Assembly: GCA_004144185.1 (NCBI GenBank)
Contig: SEFP01000002.1
Span: forward strand, 496,001 to 560,000
Length of the DNA stretch: 64,000 bases
Origin: Sphingobacteriales bacterium
GTDB taxonomy: Bacteria > Bacteroidota > Bacteroidia > Chitinophagales > Chitinophagaceae
Direction: 5' to 3'
Below the pieces are notes generated by a model. That model worked only from the letters and a program-made list of their open reading frames with translations. It made no database searches and was not told the origin of the DNA. Below, in pieces: positions 63,177 to 64,000 of this stretch. The translations under genes were made by a program, and so were the position numbers. How positions within the stretch are numbered: position 1 is the stretch's first letter; each line of letters opens with the position of its first letter.

Positions 63177-64000
63177 TTAGATCGAGTACACCACCAGTCC
63201 GTCGCGGAGCTTTGGCTCAAACCAGGTGCTTTTCGGAGGCATCACCTCGCCGCTGTCGGCCACTTCCAGCAACTGCTCGATACTCACCGGATAGCAACTG
63301 AATGCTACGGCCGCTTCGCCGGCATCGACGCGATCCTGCAACGGTTGCAAGCCCCGGATACCCCCCACAAAATCAATCCGGTTGTTGGTGCGCGGGTCGT
63401 CGATGTTCAAAATCGGTGTCAGCAGGCTGTCCTGCAGAATGCTGACATCCAATGAGTGGATCGGATGGCCGTCGCCGGCATATTCCGGAAGCACCTGTAA
63501 CCGGTACCATTTGCCAGCGAGGTACATTCCAAACTCGTGCGGCTGCTGTGGCCGGTATGGCGACTGCGAAGCAGGTTCTACACTGAAACGCTCCTGTACT
63601 TTGGCTAAAAAAGTTTCGGGTGTCAGGCCGTTCAGGTCTTTTGCCACCCGGTTGTAATCCAGAATTTTCAGCTCGCTTTCCGGAAAAATCGCGGTCAGAA
63701 ACGAGTTGAACCGCTCTTCGCCGGTAACCTGAAAGCCGGCTTCGCGCATCTCCAGGCACACCTTCCCGGCAGAGGCGGCACGGTGGTGCCCATCGGCGAT
63801 ATACGTACAAGGTACTTCGGTCCGGAACAAATGCGTGATGGCGCCTACTTTAGCGTAGTCGTCAATCACCCAGAAGCGGTGCTGAATGCCGTCTTCGGCT
63901 GTAAAATCATAGACTGGCGCATGAGTGTCCTTCCACTGGTTCATCACCGCCTGGATTTCCGGAACATCCCGATAGGCCAGAAACACCGTTCCGGTTTGGG
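63177..64000 (-). CDS. DUF1015 family protein, 5' end cut by window
   Basis: The frame is open to the right edge (QTGTVFLAYRDVPEIQ), about 274 residues seen. DUF1015 signatures: YIADGHHRAASAG, FNSFLTAIFPESELKILDYNRV, IDFVGGIRGLQPL and the end VMPPKSTWFEPKLRDGLVVYSI. In Bacteroidota these genes often accompany serine biosynthesis genes (serA, serC). Function unknown. A TTCCGGAA lies at 63957 inside it. Confidence 0.92.
   Translation of the reverse strand, partial: QTGTVFLAYRDVPEIQAVMNQWKDTHAPVYDFTAEDGIQHRFWVIDDYAKVGAITHLFRTEVPCTYIADGHHRAASAGKVCLEMREAGFQVTGEERFNSFLTAIFPESELKILDYNRVAKDLNGLTPETFLAKVQERFSVEPASQSPYRPQQPHEFGMYLAGKWYRLQVLPEYAGDGHPIHSLDVSILQDSLLTPILNIDDPRTNNRIDFVGGIRGLQPLQDRVDAGEAAVAFSCYPVSIEQLLEVADSGEVMPPKSTWFEPKLRDGLVVYSI

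Noticed and set aside
1-64000. CRISPR array or intact insertion sequence
   Set aside because: No regularly spaced repeats of 24-40 bases and no transposase reading frame were seen.

Overview
The window comes from a member of the Bacteroidota, most likely a Chitinophagaceae-type bacterium. The sequence evidence is: several secreted proteins with type 9 secretion system (T9SS) C-terminal sorting domains, including two with the gliding-motility-associated type B domain; -7 promoter boxes of the TAnnTTTG class and no clear Shine-Dalgarno signals; MbnP-like, DUF5683-like and CreD-like proteins; and a CcmE of the CxxxY kind. Base composition is moderately GC-rich from 1 to about 57 kb and clearly AT-rich from about 57.2 to 62.6 kb.

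Layout. 1-5.6 kb: agmatinase-family enzyme (cut by the window edge), cytochrome c maturation (ccmE, ccmF-like) and a 2-oxoacid dehydrogenase E2. 5.7-8.4 kb: four-gene exported cluster ending in an MbnP-like lipoprotein, possibly metal (copper) linked. 8.6-13.3 kb: a dead T9SS-exported serine hydrolase, a T9SS cargo protein, and a 5'-nucleotidase split into two overlapping genes in reversed domain order. 13.5-15.0 kb: dnaA. 15.1-21.4 kb: two giant type B sorting-domain proteins. 21.5-26.3 kb: glycosyltransferase 9, then a close-packed set (LysM/RlpA-like protein, RNA m5C methyltransferase, membrane protein, lipB). 26.4-36.1 kb: housekeeping genes (tail-specific protease, DUF5683, pcm, queG, YigZ, EamA-like transporter, ribD, prmC, creD). 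36.2-39.6 kb: small lipoprotein, PhaE/phasin-like protein, MaoC-type hydratase, unknown small protein. 39.7-45.3 kb: M36 metalloprotease (T9SS cargo), fumC, frameshifted S41-like peptidase. 45.7-53.7 kb: XRE regulator, SDR enzyme, orphan BatD, polysaccharide deacetylase, TatD, a hypothetical protein, PAS-type histidine kinase. 54.1-57.0 kb: beta-helix T9SS cargo. 57.2-62.9 kb: AT-rich segment with a lipoprotein / membrane protein / histidine kinase / response regulator operon, a second lipoprotein and a recombinase remnant beside tRNA-Ser(GGA). 63.2 kb to the end: DUF1015 protein.

The most unusual signal is not a gene. The palindromic octamer TTCCGGAA occurs about 97 times by my hand count, where roughly one copy is expected by chance. 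About 92 copies lie evenly spread before 53.6 kb, in all reading frames and between genes, and often within 20 bases after stop codons. Only 2 fall in the next 9.9 kb (53.6-63.5 kb). It behaves like a highly iterated genomic palindrome similar in kind to cyanobacterial HIP1, and its local absence supports recent acquisition of the segment that ends at tRNA-Ser. I found no CRISPR array, no intact insertion sequence and no recognisable replication origin.
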